Source of the DNA: Chara braunii
Lineage: Eukaryota > Streptophyta > Charophyceae > Charales > Characeae
Direction of reading: 5' to 3'
DNA length: 41,066 nt
Assembly (NCBI GenBank): GCA_003427395.1
Contig: BFEA01000399.1
Coordinates: 578,503-619,568, forward strand
The position numbers and the translations under genes were made by a program. The notes beneath the pieces are model-generated. The model was not told the DNA's origin. It searched no databases and was given only the letters and a program-made list of their open reading frames with translations. How positions within the stretch are numbered: position 1 is the stretch's first letter; each line of letters opens with the position of its first letter. Positions 1 to 8,933 of the stretch are shown here, in pieces.

Positions 1-1
1 T

Positions 2-1222
2 TATCGAAAGCTGAATGATATCATGATTAAAGATGTGTATCCCCTCCCCCGGATTGATGAGTTATTGGATGCGATTGGGAGTGCTCGATTTTTCAACAAG
101 TTTGATGTTCGTCATGGGTTTCATCATCTTCTTGTCCAAGAGGAAGATCGACCAAAAACAGCATTTGTGCTTTTCGAAGGCACGTGGTAATGAATTCGAT
201 GTCCGATGGGTATCTGCAATGCCCCTGCAACTTTTCAGCGGGCCATGAACATAACTTTTCAGAATTTCGTACGGAAGACTCGTTTGGCACATAGCATCAT
301 CAACTACTGCATGATTGTGTACATGGATGACATCCTAGTGTATTCGAGTTCCTATGAGGGACACGTGCAACACATCGAATGGGCACAGCATGCGTTACGA
401 GATGCAGGTTTCAAGGTGGCGCTTGAGAAGTGTCAGTTTTTCCTCACCACCATTTCTTCACTGGGGCACGTGGTGACAGACAAGGGACTCCAACCGGAGC
501 CGCAAAAGGTGGCAGCTGTCAGGGACGCGTCAGTGCCTACCACTATCACGCAAGTTCGGTCCTTTTTGGGCCAAGCCTCGTATTACCGAAGATTTATCAA
601 GGGCTTCGCGGCGATTGCGGGACCCTTCACAAATCTCCTGCGCAAGGATCAGTCGTTGATTTGGACGCCAGAGTGCGATCAAGCGTTTTCCAAACTCAAG
701 GTTGCTCTCATTTCAGCTCCGGTCCTTATAAGATCGGATCCCGAAAAACCTTTTGTTCTCATCACCGATTGGCAGCCAGAGGCAATTTCGGCGATGCTTG
801 CCCAGGTGGGACCAAGCGGACTCGAGAGTGTGGTGGAGTATGCGTCCAAATCAGCACCCGCCTGCAAGCGCAACTACGCCGCTCCGACGGGAGAATGCTA
901 TGCGGCTCTCTGGGGAATCAGTCACTTTCGTGCTTACCGGTATGGGCGAAAGTTCACCCTGGTGACTGATCATGAGCCCCTGTTGGCTCTAAAGAAGTGG
1001 AAGGATTACTCGGGCATGATTGGGCGATGGGCAACGGTGCTGCAGAGCATGGACTTTGACATCCGTCATCGGAAGCACATGAGACATGGGAATGCGGATG
1101 GATTGACACGACTGCACCGGCCTGAGAAAGTTTCGAGGAATGAGGAGGTGATTCCGTGGAACGAACCCGAACAAAGGATTGGACCTCGGTACGGCCAAGT
1201 GGAGATTTTGTCGAAGCAATAA
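2..1222 (+). pseudogene. Ty3/gypsy reverse transcriptase-RNase H, 5' end outside the window
   Basis: This is the pol segment that copies element RNA into DNA. The frame is open from the window edge and shows the first RT catalytic region (KFDVRHGF, about 110-135), then the YMDD box at 320-331, the thumb and connection (FLGQASYYRRFI), and RNase H with its acidic residues in ITDW, GECYAALW, TDHEPL and NADGLTRL. The order RT then RNase H, and the YMDD context, are typical of Ty3/gypsy. Consecutive stops TAA (188-190) and TGA (191-193) interrupt the frame just before the MGICNAPATF motif. The reading frame is the same on both sides, which suggests compensating small indels. The ORF ends at TAA 1220-1222 and the integrase lies in a separate ORF 70 bases downstream in another frame. 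Protease and gag would lie upstream of the window. The family call is firm; activity is unlikely. Confidence 0.93.
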
Positions 1223-1292
1223 GTGACACGAGGACTAATTTGCCTGCTCTACTCTCTCCATAATTCAGTCTCGTCTCTCCCCTTCAAGCATC

Positions 1293-3014
1293 ATGACTAC
1301 CCCGCCTGCCTCCACAACCCCTTCTTCTCCTACTAATTTTGCCCCTCTTACTTCCTCAGCTTTCTTCGATACCCTCCCCGATAAATTCTGCTATTTTTGC
1401 ACCTGTATTGCACGGGTTTACAGGGTCGACTATCATCCCTTCAAGACCAGATTTGTCGATTGGGTGGAATGTGCCACGTGTGTCAATCGTGCGCACGGAT
1501 CCTGCATTCGATATCGAACGAGTAGCAAGGAATGGAGGTGCCCCGTGTGTAGAACGAACAAACTCCCCACGGAGGTTCGATTCGAGGCCGCCCGTACGGA
1601 CGGTCCTGATTACGACGAAAAATACCGACGGGCGGAAGTCTGGACGGATAAAATTTTATTGGCGAAATTAGCGGGATTATTATTGGGCCATCTCACCAAA
1701 CACGACAGACGTAGGGCGACCGAGAGATCTCGGGACTATCGATGGATCAACGGTCATTTGGAAAAGTGTAAAACTGACGGATCGGGTTCGTGGCTGACAG
1801 TTCCCCATCCCTTCCAGAGATACGATTGGATCCGATCTGCTCACGAGGAACAGGCCGCTCATTTCGCGATACGTGTCACGGAGGCAACTGTAGACCAGAA
1901 TCGATGGTTCTGNTCCAATATACGAGATGATGTCAAATACATTGTCGCTAACTGTCTGGTCTGTGCCGATGATCGCGCCCCTATACGGGGACCAAACACG
2001 ATCGTGCCAACGAAAGTAGAGCGTCCTTTCCAGCGAGTCAGTATGGACACGACAGATATTGACGTGCCACCTGGCCCAAATCACTGTGAATATTCTATCC
2101 TGTTAGTATTAATAGATCATTTTTCCAAGTACATCGAGGTCTATCCCTGTAAGACTCGAAAAGCCGCAGAAATAGCCACGTACATCGAACGGTTCCTCTA
2201 TACCCATGTAGATACTGAAGAAATTTTAACCGACAATGAATCTGAATTTAAAGGTGAGGTAGAAGAACTACTTGGCGTCACGCTCCGACATACGGCACCC
2301 CACGTGTCCCAGTCGAACGGGTTGGCCGAGAATGCCAACCGTATGATTAAAACCGCCCTTCGCAGGAACTTAGCGGCACACGACACGCGTCTGTGGCCCG
2401 AGATCGTATATCAGATCGTCGGCATCCACCGGGCCACCCCTCACGAGTCTACGGGGTTCACCCCCTTTCAGCTTCGAACTAATAGCCTCCCCTGTGTCGA
2501 TTACCGGGGTAACTCGAAAATTGCCGAAGCAGGGGGTAGAGACAAGCGTGCAGCCCTAAAGGCCGAGGCCAAAAGTTACACCGATTTAATGGAACGGACC
2601 GTCCCGAAGCTAGCCCGAAAAAGGCAAAGGATGACCGAGCTGGCCCACGGTAGACAGATCCGTAGCTACGAGGCCCGGAATGGAAATGCTGGGCCCCAGT
2701 ACCAGTATAAATTGGGGGACCTAGTGCAGGTACGTAAATGTGCACGCGACCGAAAATTCGCTCTCAAGTTCTCTGGCTGTTTTCGCGTTGTCGAACTCGG
2801 ACCCAACGGCGCTAACACGGTGCGCATTGCGCCTGAGGCTAGCGCCAGCCATAGCTCCGTCCCCATCGTCAAACATACCTCCTACCTCCGTCTCCTTCCT
2901 CCTTCCAATTTTCCTCCCTCTTCTTCCTCGGAAAGCGAGGAAAACGACGACGATCTAACCCTCTCTCCTCTTTCTCCCTCTTGTCCCTCGTCCTCCTCTC
3001 CGACCTCGCCATGA
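1293..3014 (+). CDS. PHD-finger integrase of a Ty3/gypsy element (separate ORF)
   Basis: 573 residues with a clear ATG after a pol stop. Residues 33-86 form a C4HC3 PHD-type zinc finger: C33, C36, C60, C63, H68, C71, C83, C86, with the usual tryptophan (W81) before the last pair. Next comes the integrase H2C2 zinc site (H184, H190, C221, C224), then the DDE core with D252, D314 (LTDNESEF) and E346 (NGLAENANR). A basic C-terminal domain with a GPY/F-like patch (KFSGCFRVVE, about 491-500) and a Ser/acidic tail follow. Integrase inserts element cDNA into chromosomes. A PHD finger usually reads the histone H3 tail, so it could steer integration as chromodomains do in chromoviruses; that is inference. 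The D-x31-E spacing is shorter than the usual 35. One base is unread (N at 1913). The stop overlaps the next ATG as ATGA. The frame is intact, unlike its neighbours. Confidence 0.9.
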   Translation: MTTPPASTTPSSPTNFAPLTSSAFFDTLPDKFCYFCTCIARVYRVDYHPFKTRFVDWVECATCVNRAHGSCIRYRTSSKEWRCPVCRTNKLPTEVRFEAARTDGPDYDEKYRRAEVWTDKILLAKLAGLLLGHLTKHDRRRATERSRDYRWINGHLEKCKTDGSGSWLTVPHPFQRYDWIRSAHEEQAAHFAIRVTEATVDQNRWFXSNIRDDVKYIVANCLVCADDRAPIRGPNTIVPTKVERPFQRVSMDTTDIDVPPGPNHCEYSILLVLIDHFSKYIEVYPCKTRKAAEIATYIERFLYTHVDTEEILTDNESEFKGEVEELLGVTLRHTAPHVSQSNGLAENANRMIKTALRRNLAAHDTRLWPEIVYQIVGIHRATPHESTGFTPFQLRTNSLPCVDYRGNSKIAEAGGRDKRAALKAEAKSYTDLMERTVPKLARKRQRMTELAHGRQIRSYEARNGNAGPQYQYKLGDLVQVRKCARDRKFALKFSGCFRVVELGPNGANTVRIAPEASASHSSVPIVKHTSYLRLLPPSNFPPSSSSESEENDDDLTLSPLSPSCPSSSSPTSP

Positions 3015-3493
3015 GTTTCATCACAGAGCGGGTTCTCGACGCACAGCTGCGGCAGCCACGTGGCCACATCTCAGAGATCCGGCAAGTTTGTCACCCTCGG
3101 CTCAATACGGATCTCCGCCGTTTGATGCGATTCTTCTGCGACGAAGGTATCTGTGTCGCCGCCGCGTTTCGGATAGAAGGAAGCCCTCACACGATAGTGT
3201 TCGCGGAGGTTACTGCAGTTCATCGGTGAGCGGGTCCCAAAACGAGCCACGTCACCACAGTGGCGGCATTTACCGGCGACATCAGCTCGGTCAATCCGCT
3301 GCAGCATACCGCGATCTTGGCCTCGCTGCGCGAGTGGACGGAGCAAGTGTCCAACGAGTGGCAGCACGTCCTCGCCCGGGAGGGGTATAACATCATCCCG
3401 ATCTTTGCATCGAACATTAACGGCATTCGCCGATCACCGCGCGAGTGGCCAGTTGCGATTCCAACCCTCGTTCCCTTCCCCCATCCCCAATGA
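3011..3493 (+). pseudogene. Accessory ORF downstream of integrase (ORF3), one internal TGA
   Basis: This frame starts at an ATG that overlaps the integrase stop (ATGA, 3011-3014). It runs about 160 codons to TGA 3491-3493, broken once in frame by TGA at 3227-3229. The two halves read continuously through that stop and have balanced, coding-like composition (SFITERVLDAQLRQ near the start, LASLREWTEQVSNEWQH later). I recognise no domain. Its place after integrase is where some gypsy elements carry env-like or other accessory genes, but no signal peptide or membrane segment is visible here. The tight overlap suggests translation by termination-reinitiation from the integrase ORF. The internal TGA could be a mutated Trp or Arg codon. 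Confidence 0.6.
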
Positions 3494-4100
3494 ACCACGC
3501 CAATTTTCTCGCCCCTCTCTCTATCTTTGCTCTCCCCTCTCTCTTCCCCACCTTCTGGCAATCCGATCTCCACCCTTCTCTCTCCTTCTCGTTCGAGCCT
3601 CTTTCGGTCCCTCTTATCAATCCTAGACATTGGCGGCTGTAGCGCGATACTTTTTAGGAGTTGTCCTTCTGCCTGACCCGAGTACAAGTGAAGTGGATGG
3701 GCACTATCGAGCACCCCACGTGGATCGAGAATCCGGAGCTGCTGACCGTACAGGGTTGGAGGACTAACGTGGAAGGAGATCTTATTGGATTCCTCTTTGG
3801 ATCGGTACGACCGGGTCGTCGCCAGTTGATTGCACAGGAGCTCATCGCACCGATCGTGCAATTGGCGGACGATCTCTCGGACGAGGATACGCTACCATCG
3901 AGGCAGGAGTATCTGAAGCCGTACGAGATCATCCCTCACGCCTTCTACCCGAGGGTGACGACGACAACGACGAAGAAGAAGACGATGACGAGGAGACATC
4001 GGAGGAGGGAAGCTATAGTGAACATAGCGAGGGCGAGCTGAGTGACGAGGAAGAGGAAAAAGAAGGAACCGGGTCCGAGTGGGAAGCCCCGCCGGAATAA
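3490..4100 (+). pseudogene. Accessory ORF (ORF4), decayed, with acidic C-terminal region
   Basis: The ATG at 3490 again overlaps the previous stop as ATGA. The first 50 codons are hydrophobic and proline-rich (FLAPLSIFALPSLFPTF), possibly a membrane segment, and end at TAG 3640-3642. After a second stop (3655-3657) the same frame resumes with coding-like sequence (WMGTIEHPTWIENPELL at about 3691-3740; LIAQELIAPIVQLADDLSDED later). Near 3950 the reading must shift one frame to continue into a very acidic Asp/Glu-rich stretch (3951-4040) that ends at TAA 4098-4100. The family is unrecognised. The remains suggest one accessory protein with a globular part and an acidic tail, now broken by two stops and a frameshift. 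Alternatively it is two short ORFs. Confidence 0.5.
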
Positions 4101-4883
4101 GCGACGCGTACGGGAACGGAGGCGGAAAATTTGGAAGCGGCGCGAAAGCGCGAAGAGATTGCGTCCGGAAAGTGCCAGCTGGAGTTTGCTAGCAAGGCTA
4201 GATTACGCATCGGTAGCGATCCGACCAGGGATCCAGAGCCGCGGAGGCCCGAAGATGGCGACCCTGCAGCCTCCATTCAAGGACCACGCGACGGCGACGG
4301 CGCCGATCCCCCTCCTCCTCCAGCCTGACCCGTCCCCCAGTTCGCCCACGTACCAATCTGGGCGATAGGCGTTCGACCTCGGACGCTGCCCCGCCGACCC
4401 CTTGATTTTCTCACCCTCGAGCAGATCCGTACCCCCGTCACCTTCCCTTCCCATCCTTTCAATCCCCATCTCTTCCGCGACTTCTACTCTACCCGTCTAC
4501 TCGCCACCGTCCACCCCCACGCCTCCCTTCAATCCGCTGCTCCCACGTTCTGCTGGCATCTCCTGCTGTTCAGCGCTGCATGGGAGCAATGCAACGTGGT
4601 AGACGTTTACTGCATCGCCACGGGGACAATCCCCGCTTGCCACCACTTCGAGATCTTTCGAGCGGCGCTTTTCTGTACCCTCTCCTCCTTCTATCGCGAG
4701 TACCTCGCCTCCCTCCCCCGCAGTGGTGATCATTTCCCCCGCTTCCACCGAATCATCCGATATGAGGAGCTCCCGGTGACGATGGAAGAGATGAATCGCT
4801 TCCTACCCCCACTCCCCCCCCGTCATCCCCGCGAGATCCCCGACATGTACTGCCTCTACTGGCCTATTCCAACTAGGCGGTAG
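4101..4883 (+). pseudogene. Accessory ORF (ORF5) at the 3' end of the gypsy element, stop-interrupted
   Basis: The frame of the acidic stretch continues past TAA 4098-4100. A charged, proline-rich segment (ARKREEIASGKCQLEF at about 4140-4190, then PPPPPA) runs to TGA 4326-4328, then 184 open codons run to TAG 4881-4883. The last part has coding-like composition with Trp, Cys and aromatic residues (FCWHLLLFSAAWEQC, EIFRAALFCTLSSFYREYL, RYEELPVTMEEMNRFLPP). There is no good ATG for the last part, so it may once have been fused to the upstream frame. I recognise no domain. It is the last coding sequence before the AT-rich MITE and the presumed LTR region. Confidence 0.5.
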
Positions 4884-4964
4884 ATCCCATTCACTTGAAC
4901 CCCCGCCTTTTTTTTATCTCCTCCCTTCATCGGCACGAATCGATAAGCTTCGCGAAGATCACGC

Positions 4965-5492
4965 CATCAACCAAAAGAAAAAATTCCCATAATTAAATAA
5001 TAATTCTAGAGTAAAATTACATTCTAAATTTTAAATTTTCATTCCATCTTAAAAAATGTCATTCCGATTTTAAAAATTTTCGTCTTACTTGAAAACTTTC
5101 CTTCCAAAAATGGGGTATCCCTTCTTATTTGAACTGTATGCTAGAAATGGAATGAAAGTCTGAATGAGTTCATGAAATATTTTAAGTGGACTGTCATTCT
5201 AAGTAAGAATTTCCAGTCATAAATAGGTTAATCCAATTTAAATTAGACGATATTTGTTGTAGTAGAATGAAAGTCTAATTAAAACATTTCATAAACTCGT
5301 TCAGACTTTCATTCCATCTTGAACAAATAGATGTAGTTGGAAGGGAAAACTCATATTTAGACGGGAACTAATCAAATTAAATTGGAAATTTCAGAATTGG
5401 ACAAACATTGGAATGATAATTTATGAATATGAAGGATTTTTTTTTTATGGAATGGTCTTTTAACTTTCATTTTTCATGGGAATTTTTCTGTT
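4965..5492. mobile_element. AT-rich palindromic MITE, copy 1
   Basis: A 528-bp AT-rich element whose reverse complement matches 22335-22863 along its full length. Its ends are inverted repeats built on AACAGAAAAATTCCCA: the right end reads TGGGAATTTTTCTGTT, and the left end is a slightly diverged copy. The element is also symmetric inside: GGAATGAAAGTCTGAATGAG near 5150 is mirrored near 5295-5315. It has no coding capacity. It sits between the last gypsy ORF and the possible LTR. Two full-length copies with defined ends support a non-autonomous DNA transposon. Target duplication is not clear at this copy. Confidence 0.85.
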
Positions 5493-5805
5493 AAACGATG
5501 ACAACGCGCTGATTCGACAGACGGCAACGAGCAAGGGTGCAGAGCACACGGAGATCAGGTGGACCATGATGGCGTCACCTAGACGATCTCCACGAGGCAG
5601 AGGGTTGCATATGACAGGGCAACAGAGATCTGGCCACGGATGTTGTCGCTATCTCATCCGCGGCCCAGTTATCGTTCCTTGTACTTCTTTCTGCTCTCTT
5701 GATATGCTTGGTTCCTCATGCATCACTCTGTTCTCCCCTCTTCTTTTTCGCCATGACATGCAATCAGGAGATCGTATAATTTTGGAACCCCCTGCGCGTC
5801 ACATA
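5493..5805. other. Spacer between MITE and possible LTR
   Basis: Mixed-composition DNA between MITE copy 1 and the possible LTR. A long frame crosses it, but starts inside the MITE and has no recognisable motif. No polypurine tract is clear before 5806. Confidence 0.4.
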
Positions 5806-6886
5806 TGTGACGAACCACTTCCCGACCCCGTGCCATCTTTCGTACCCTTTCTTTTGCTACCAACCCCAGGAAAACCCCGTTTAGAGTTCTTGCTTTCGGG
5901 TGCTGCATTTTTCTTTTTGAGAGTTTTTTCGACTGCTGAGTTCTGTTTTTCTTCTTGCAAAGTCGGGAAATACATGGGAATTTACGTGCGCCCTAGCAAG
6001 CGCACTGGGAATTGGGCTCGGTAGTTGGGAATTCCGGGATAAGCGGAACTTCGACGTGTCCTTTTTGGGTGTGTGAATGTTCTTGGGCGCGTCGGGGAAA
6101 ACTCTTGGAATTTTGCGTAAATACGAATAGGCGTAGGATTTTCTTTTCCCGCGTCGCTTTTTCGCGCGCGGATATGGTGATTTCAATTTTGAATTAGGAT
6201 AGAAGCAAGCTGTAACTGTTTCGGTGCCTTTTTCTTTTTTTTTGTTGACAGCACCGTGAATGCAAAAGCTTCCTCCTCTCTGTCCCCCGCATCGCTCCCT
6301 CCCGCGCCTCCCTTCCCTTCTCCCTCCTTTTTCTCTCTCCGTAACTTTTTTTATTTCTCCCTCTCTTTCTCTCCCGCCTTGCTTTCGCGTGCCTATCATC
6401 TGAATCTTGGACCCGTCTTGCGCCACCTCTCGTACCTTTTCTCTTCTCACCCTCTACGTCTGGCGTACGATGCCCGGTCGATCCCCCGATAACTCCCGCT
6501 CGCCAATCAGGTGCGTGGATCGATAGGACCTTCCTATCGCGCGACGAATCTGATTGGTTGAACCTTGAGTTCCGAGGGATCAGCATGGCGTTCNTAGAGC
6601 ACTCTTCTCAAAGTCTTCTCCTCCTNCTTCTCCTCTTACACCTCNNCTTTCCTNTCGCCTTCTCCCCCTTCTATCTCCCCTGTCGCAACTATAAAACCTG
6701 CAAGCGCGTCCGCAAATCTCTCTTACGTTCTCGACTCCTAAGCCAGCTTCCGGGAAGCAGTGGCTAGGCAGAGTGGATTGATGCGAGTCGGAAAGTCCTG
6801 TCGGGCTGACGATAGGCTGGCCGGTTGCCCGCTTGATCACCACGACGGACTGTGGGATCCGGGCGAACCGTGTCGAGTTTACAACA
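5806..6886 (+). repeat. Possible LTR (TGT...ACA), promoter-bearing
   Basis: The segment starts TGTGACGAACC and ends GTTTACAACA, giving the TG...CA ends expected of an LTR. It contains, in order, a pyrimidine-rich tract (6260-6450), CCAAT at 6502, an inverted CCAAT (ATTGG) near 6552, a TATA box (CTATAAAACC) near 6690, and about 190 bp that could be R and U5. It lies 0.9 kb after the last gypsy ORF, so it could be that element's 3' LTR, or the 5' LTR of a second element feeding the ORF at 7669. No second copy is in the window, no polypurine tract is clear, and no primer-binding site is recognised after 6886. Five unread bases lie at 6594-6654. A host promoter is the main alternative. Confidence 0.4.
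6502..6697 (+). promoter_or_regulatory. CCAAT/TATA promoter
   Basis: CCAAT (6502), inverted CCAAT (6552) and CTATAAAACC (about 6690) are spaced as in a Pol II core promoter. Transcription would start near 6720 and run rightward. The nearest sizeable ORF downstream on the same strand begins at 7669. Confidence 0.55.
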
Positions 6887-7668
6887 GGGGGGTGACGATC
6901 GTAGTGGTGGGAGTTAACACGCGACGGTCGGGATCGTCGGTGCGGGTATGAGGTTCGATGATTGGAGTTGAGTGAGTGATTGGCCCGGGGCCATAGTGGA
7001 ATTAACGGCGAATGCGCCTTTGTTGCGGATTGTTATCCTTGGCGTGAGTGTAAGGCGGCGACGCCGAACTTTTCTCTTTTCGGACCTTGTCGTCTTCTAT
7101 TTTGACTTTCTCTCCCTCTCTCTCTCTCGAATGATGATGCGTCTGAATGATTGTCCCGCTCTTGAATGGAAATGAGTCGACATTCTTCCGGGACTCTTCC
7201 ATTAGTTTCCTGGGTAATACTCCTAGGCAAGGACCCTGTCTTCTTGTCTTGTGATTGGTAGATGCGTGTGTACTGAGTAACGCGATCCATTTTTTCCTGT
7301 GTATGTCTCATTTTCGCACCTTCCACAGTGAATGCATGTATGGAATGTGTGACTCTTTTGTTGATTAGACGATTGTCGTCGGGACTTTGTTCGAAAATGC
7401 AAGAGCGTTTAGATATGTAGCTCTGTTTGCACTGCGCATGCCATCTGCCTTATGCTGCACGACATCAACAGTCGAGCCACGAGGCGGCCCTAAGAAACAA
7501 GGCGCCCAGGGACCAACGTTGTGTTGAACTGATCGGACCCGTAACCATATGCGTGATCAAGTTGATCTGTGTTTGCTCTCTCTCTCTTGTGACAAAAAGA
7601 TTGATTGGGGGACGCGCGAATCGCTTTTGTTCTTAATGACGTCTCAGGATATTTTGTGATTGATTGAC
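6887..7668 (+). other. Leader-like region without a clear gene
   Basis: About 780 bp between the possible LTR/promoter and the ORF at 7669. A GGCGTGAGTG motif near 7040 and TTCCACAG near 7328 could be splice donor and acceptor, but nothing else supports an intron. No coding motif is seen. Confidence 0.3.
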
Positions 7669-8208
7669 ATGTGGACTGACAAGTACCCTTCGATTGGGCG
7701 CCAGCCTCCCGTATCTCCCATCCCAACGCGACCTTTTCCTTACAGTGAGGAAAGGACACGTGTATGTGAGTGGTACGTACGAGAAGCCGTTGCACAAATC
7801 GGCGGGCAGTATTACTTCCCTCCGGCCAACCGTTGTTCTGGGTTCGTAGAAGTCGGGTTTGGTATTATCGATACACACTTCCCACCTTACTTGGTATTGT
7901 TGTCATTTAACAAGTTGATCGTCATTCCATGGACGGCAGTAGAACCCCACTGGCCGCGCACTCTGTGCACCGAACGTCAGCGTTTTGAGCGCTACGAGTC
8001 CAGGGGTTTCCACTACCGTGTGCGGAGTGAAGACGAGCATAAAGAAAGAGCCACGCGACTGAGACCCTCCTCGTCAGACTCGGAACTAACTAGCCAACGA
8101 CGACGAGACTTGATACGAAAACGGAACACGCGAAGCGTGTCCAAGCCTTTCTGTTCTAAACGACGGGCTGTAGCCCGGTGGGAGGCACAACAATACTTTT
8201 TGGATTGA
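7669..8208 (+). CDS. Hypothetical protein, 179 aa, basic C-terminus
   Basis: An uninterrupted ORF from the ATG at 7669. The first 100 residues are rich in aromatic and hydrophobic residues and look globular (CEWYVREAVAQIGGQYYF; FPPYLVLLSFNKLIVIPW). The last 80 are highly charged and basic with Arg/Ser patches (SQRRRDLIRKRNTRSVSK). I recognise no domain. A globular part with a basic tail is common in Gag and LINE ORF1 proteins, and the position between an LTR-like promoter and a LINE fits either. It could also be a single-exon host gene. Nothing in the sequence decides between these. Confidence 0.45.
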   Translation: MWTDKYPSIGRQPPVSPIPTRPFPYSEERTRVCEWYVREAVAQIGGQYYFPPANRCSGFVEVGFGIIDTHFPPYLVLLSFNKLIVIPWTAVEPHWPRTLCTERQRFERYESRGFHYRVRSEDEHKERATRLRPSSSDSELTSQRRRDLIRKRNTRSVSKPFCSKRRAVARWEAQQYFLD

Positions 8209-8423
8209 ATTTGGATCTTTCCCTCTCTTCCCGCCTTACCCGCGCGCACATTCCGCGACGCGAGAAAACGATCGACTTGCTCCATCGGACCAACACGGGG
8301 GATTTCAGTTCCGTTTGTGTCCCCACCCTCAATTTCCAAAAATCCTTGGCACACCCCATCTTGCTGTTTTTCTGGGCCTCTTTTCCGCACAGCTAACACT
8401 CCGAACGGAAGACAGCACAAGGG

Positions 8424-8708
8424 TTGACACCAACCATAGCCAAGTTGCGATTGGGAGGTATAGGAGTCGGTAGAAAGTCCCCAAGGAGCGGTGAACAACA
8501 TGAGGAACTATATGAAAAGACGCGTGCCAGTTGGCACCCGTCTAGGAGGGAGAAAGATGTATGTAGTAGGCTTGGAGACGAAGAATTGCTTATGTCAGAA
8601 TGGTTGGGCGGACTCACAATTACAGGTCCTTTTGGTGGAGCACTGCTACACACTGGCAGTCATCCCAACCACTGGGTGACAAACGTTATCGCACACCGAC
8701 GCGGGTAG
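8424..8708 (+). pseudogene. Open frame fragment, unknown
   Basis: A 94-codon open frame without an ATG at its start (first ATG at 8590), ending at TAG 8706-8708. Composition is coding-like (DEELLMSEWLGGLTITGPFG). It follows the 7669 ORF in another frame after 215 bp and may be its frameshifted continuation or part of the LINE-1 5' region. No family is recognised. Confidence 0.3.
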
Positions 8709-8933
8709 TGAAATCTTAATACATCGGTAGACCTTGCGTGGTGTGGATATCTTGGTCTTAGGGCGATATCCGTGAAGGCGATTGCCTGCCTTCCTCTATG
8801 AGAAGAACACAGTGCATCACCTTGGACCTTTTCATGCGGTCGGAGCCACCCATTCAGTAATCTCGATCTAGGGATTTCTTCTGTTGACGAGAGGCATATA
8901 GCCGCCGTATTGAAACCAAGCTAGTAGATTCCT

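Noticed and set aside
5476-6024. 182-codon plus-strand open frame
   Set aside because: It begins inside the MITE, has no recognisable motif and crosses the start of the possible LTR.
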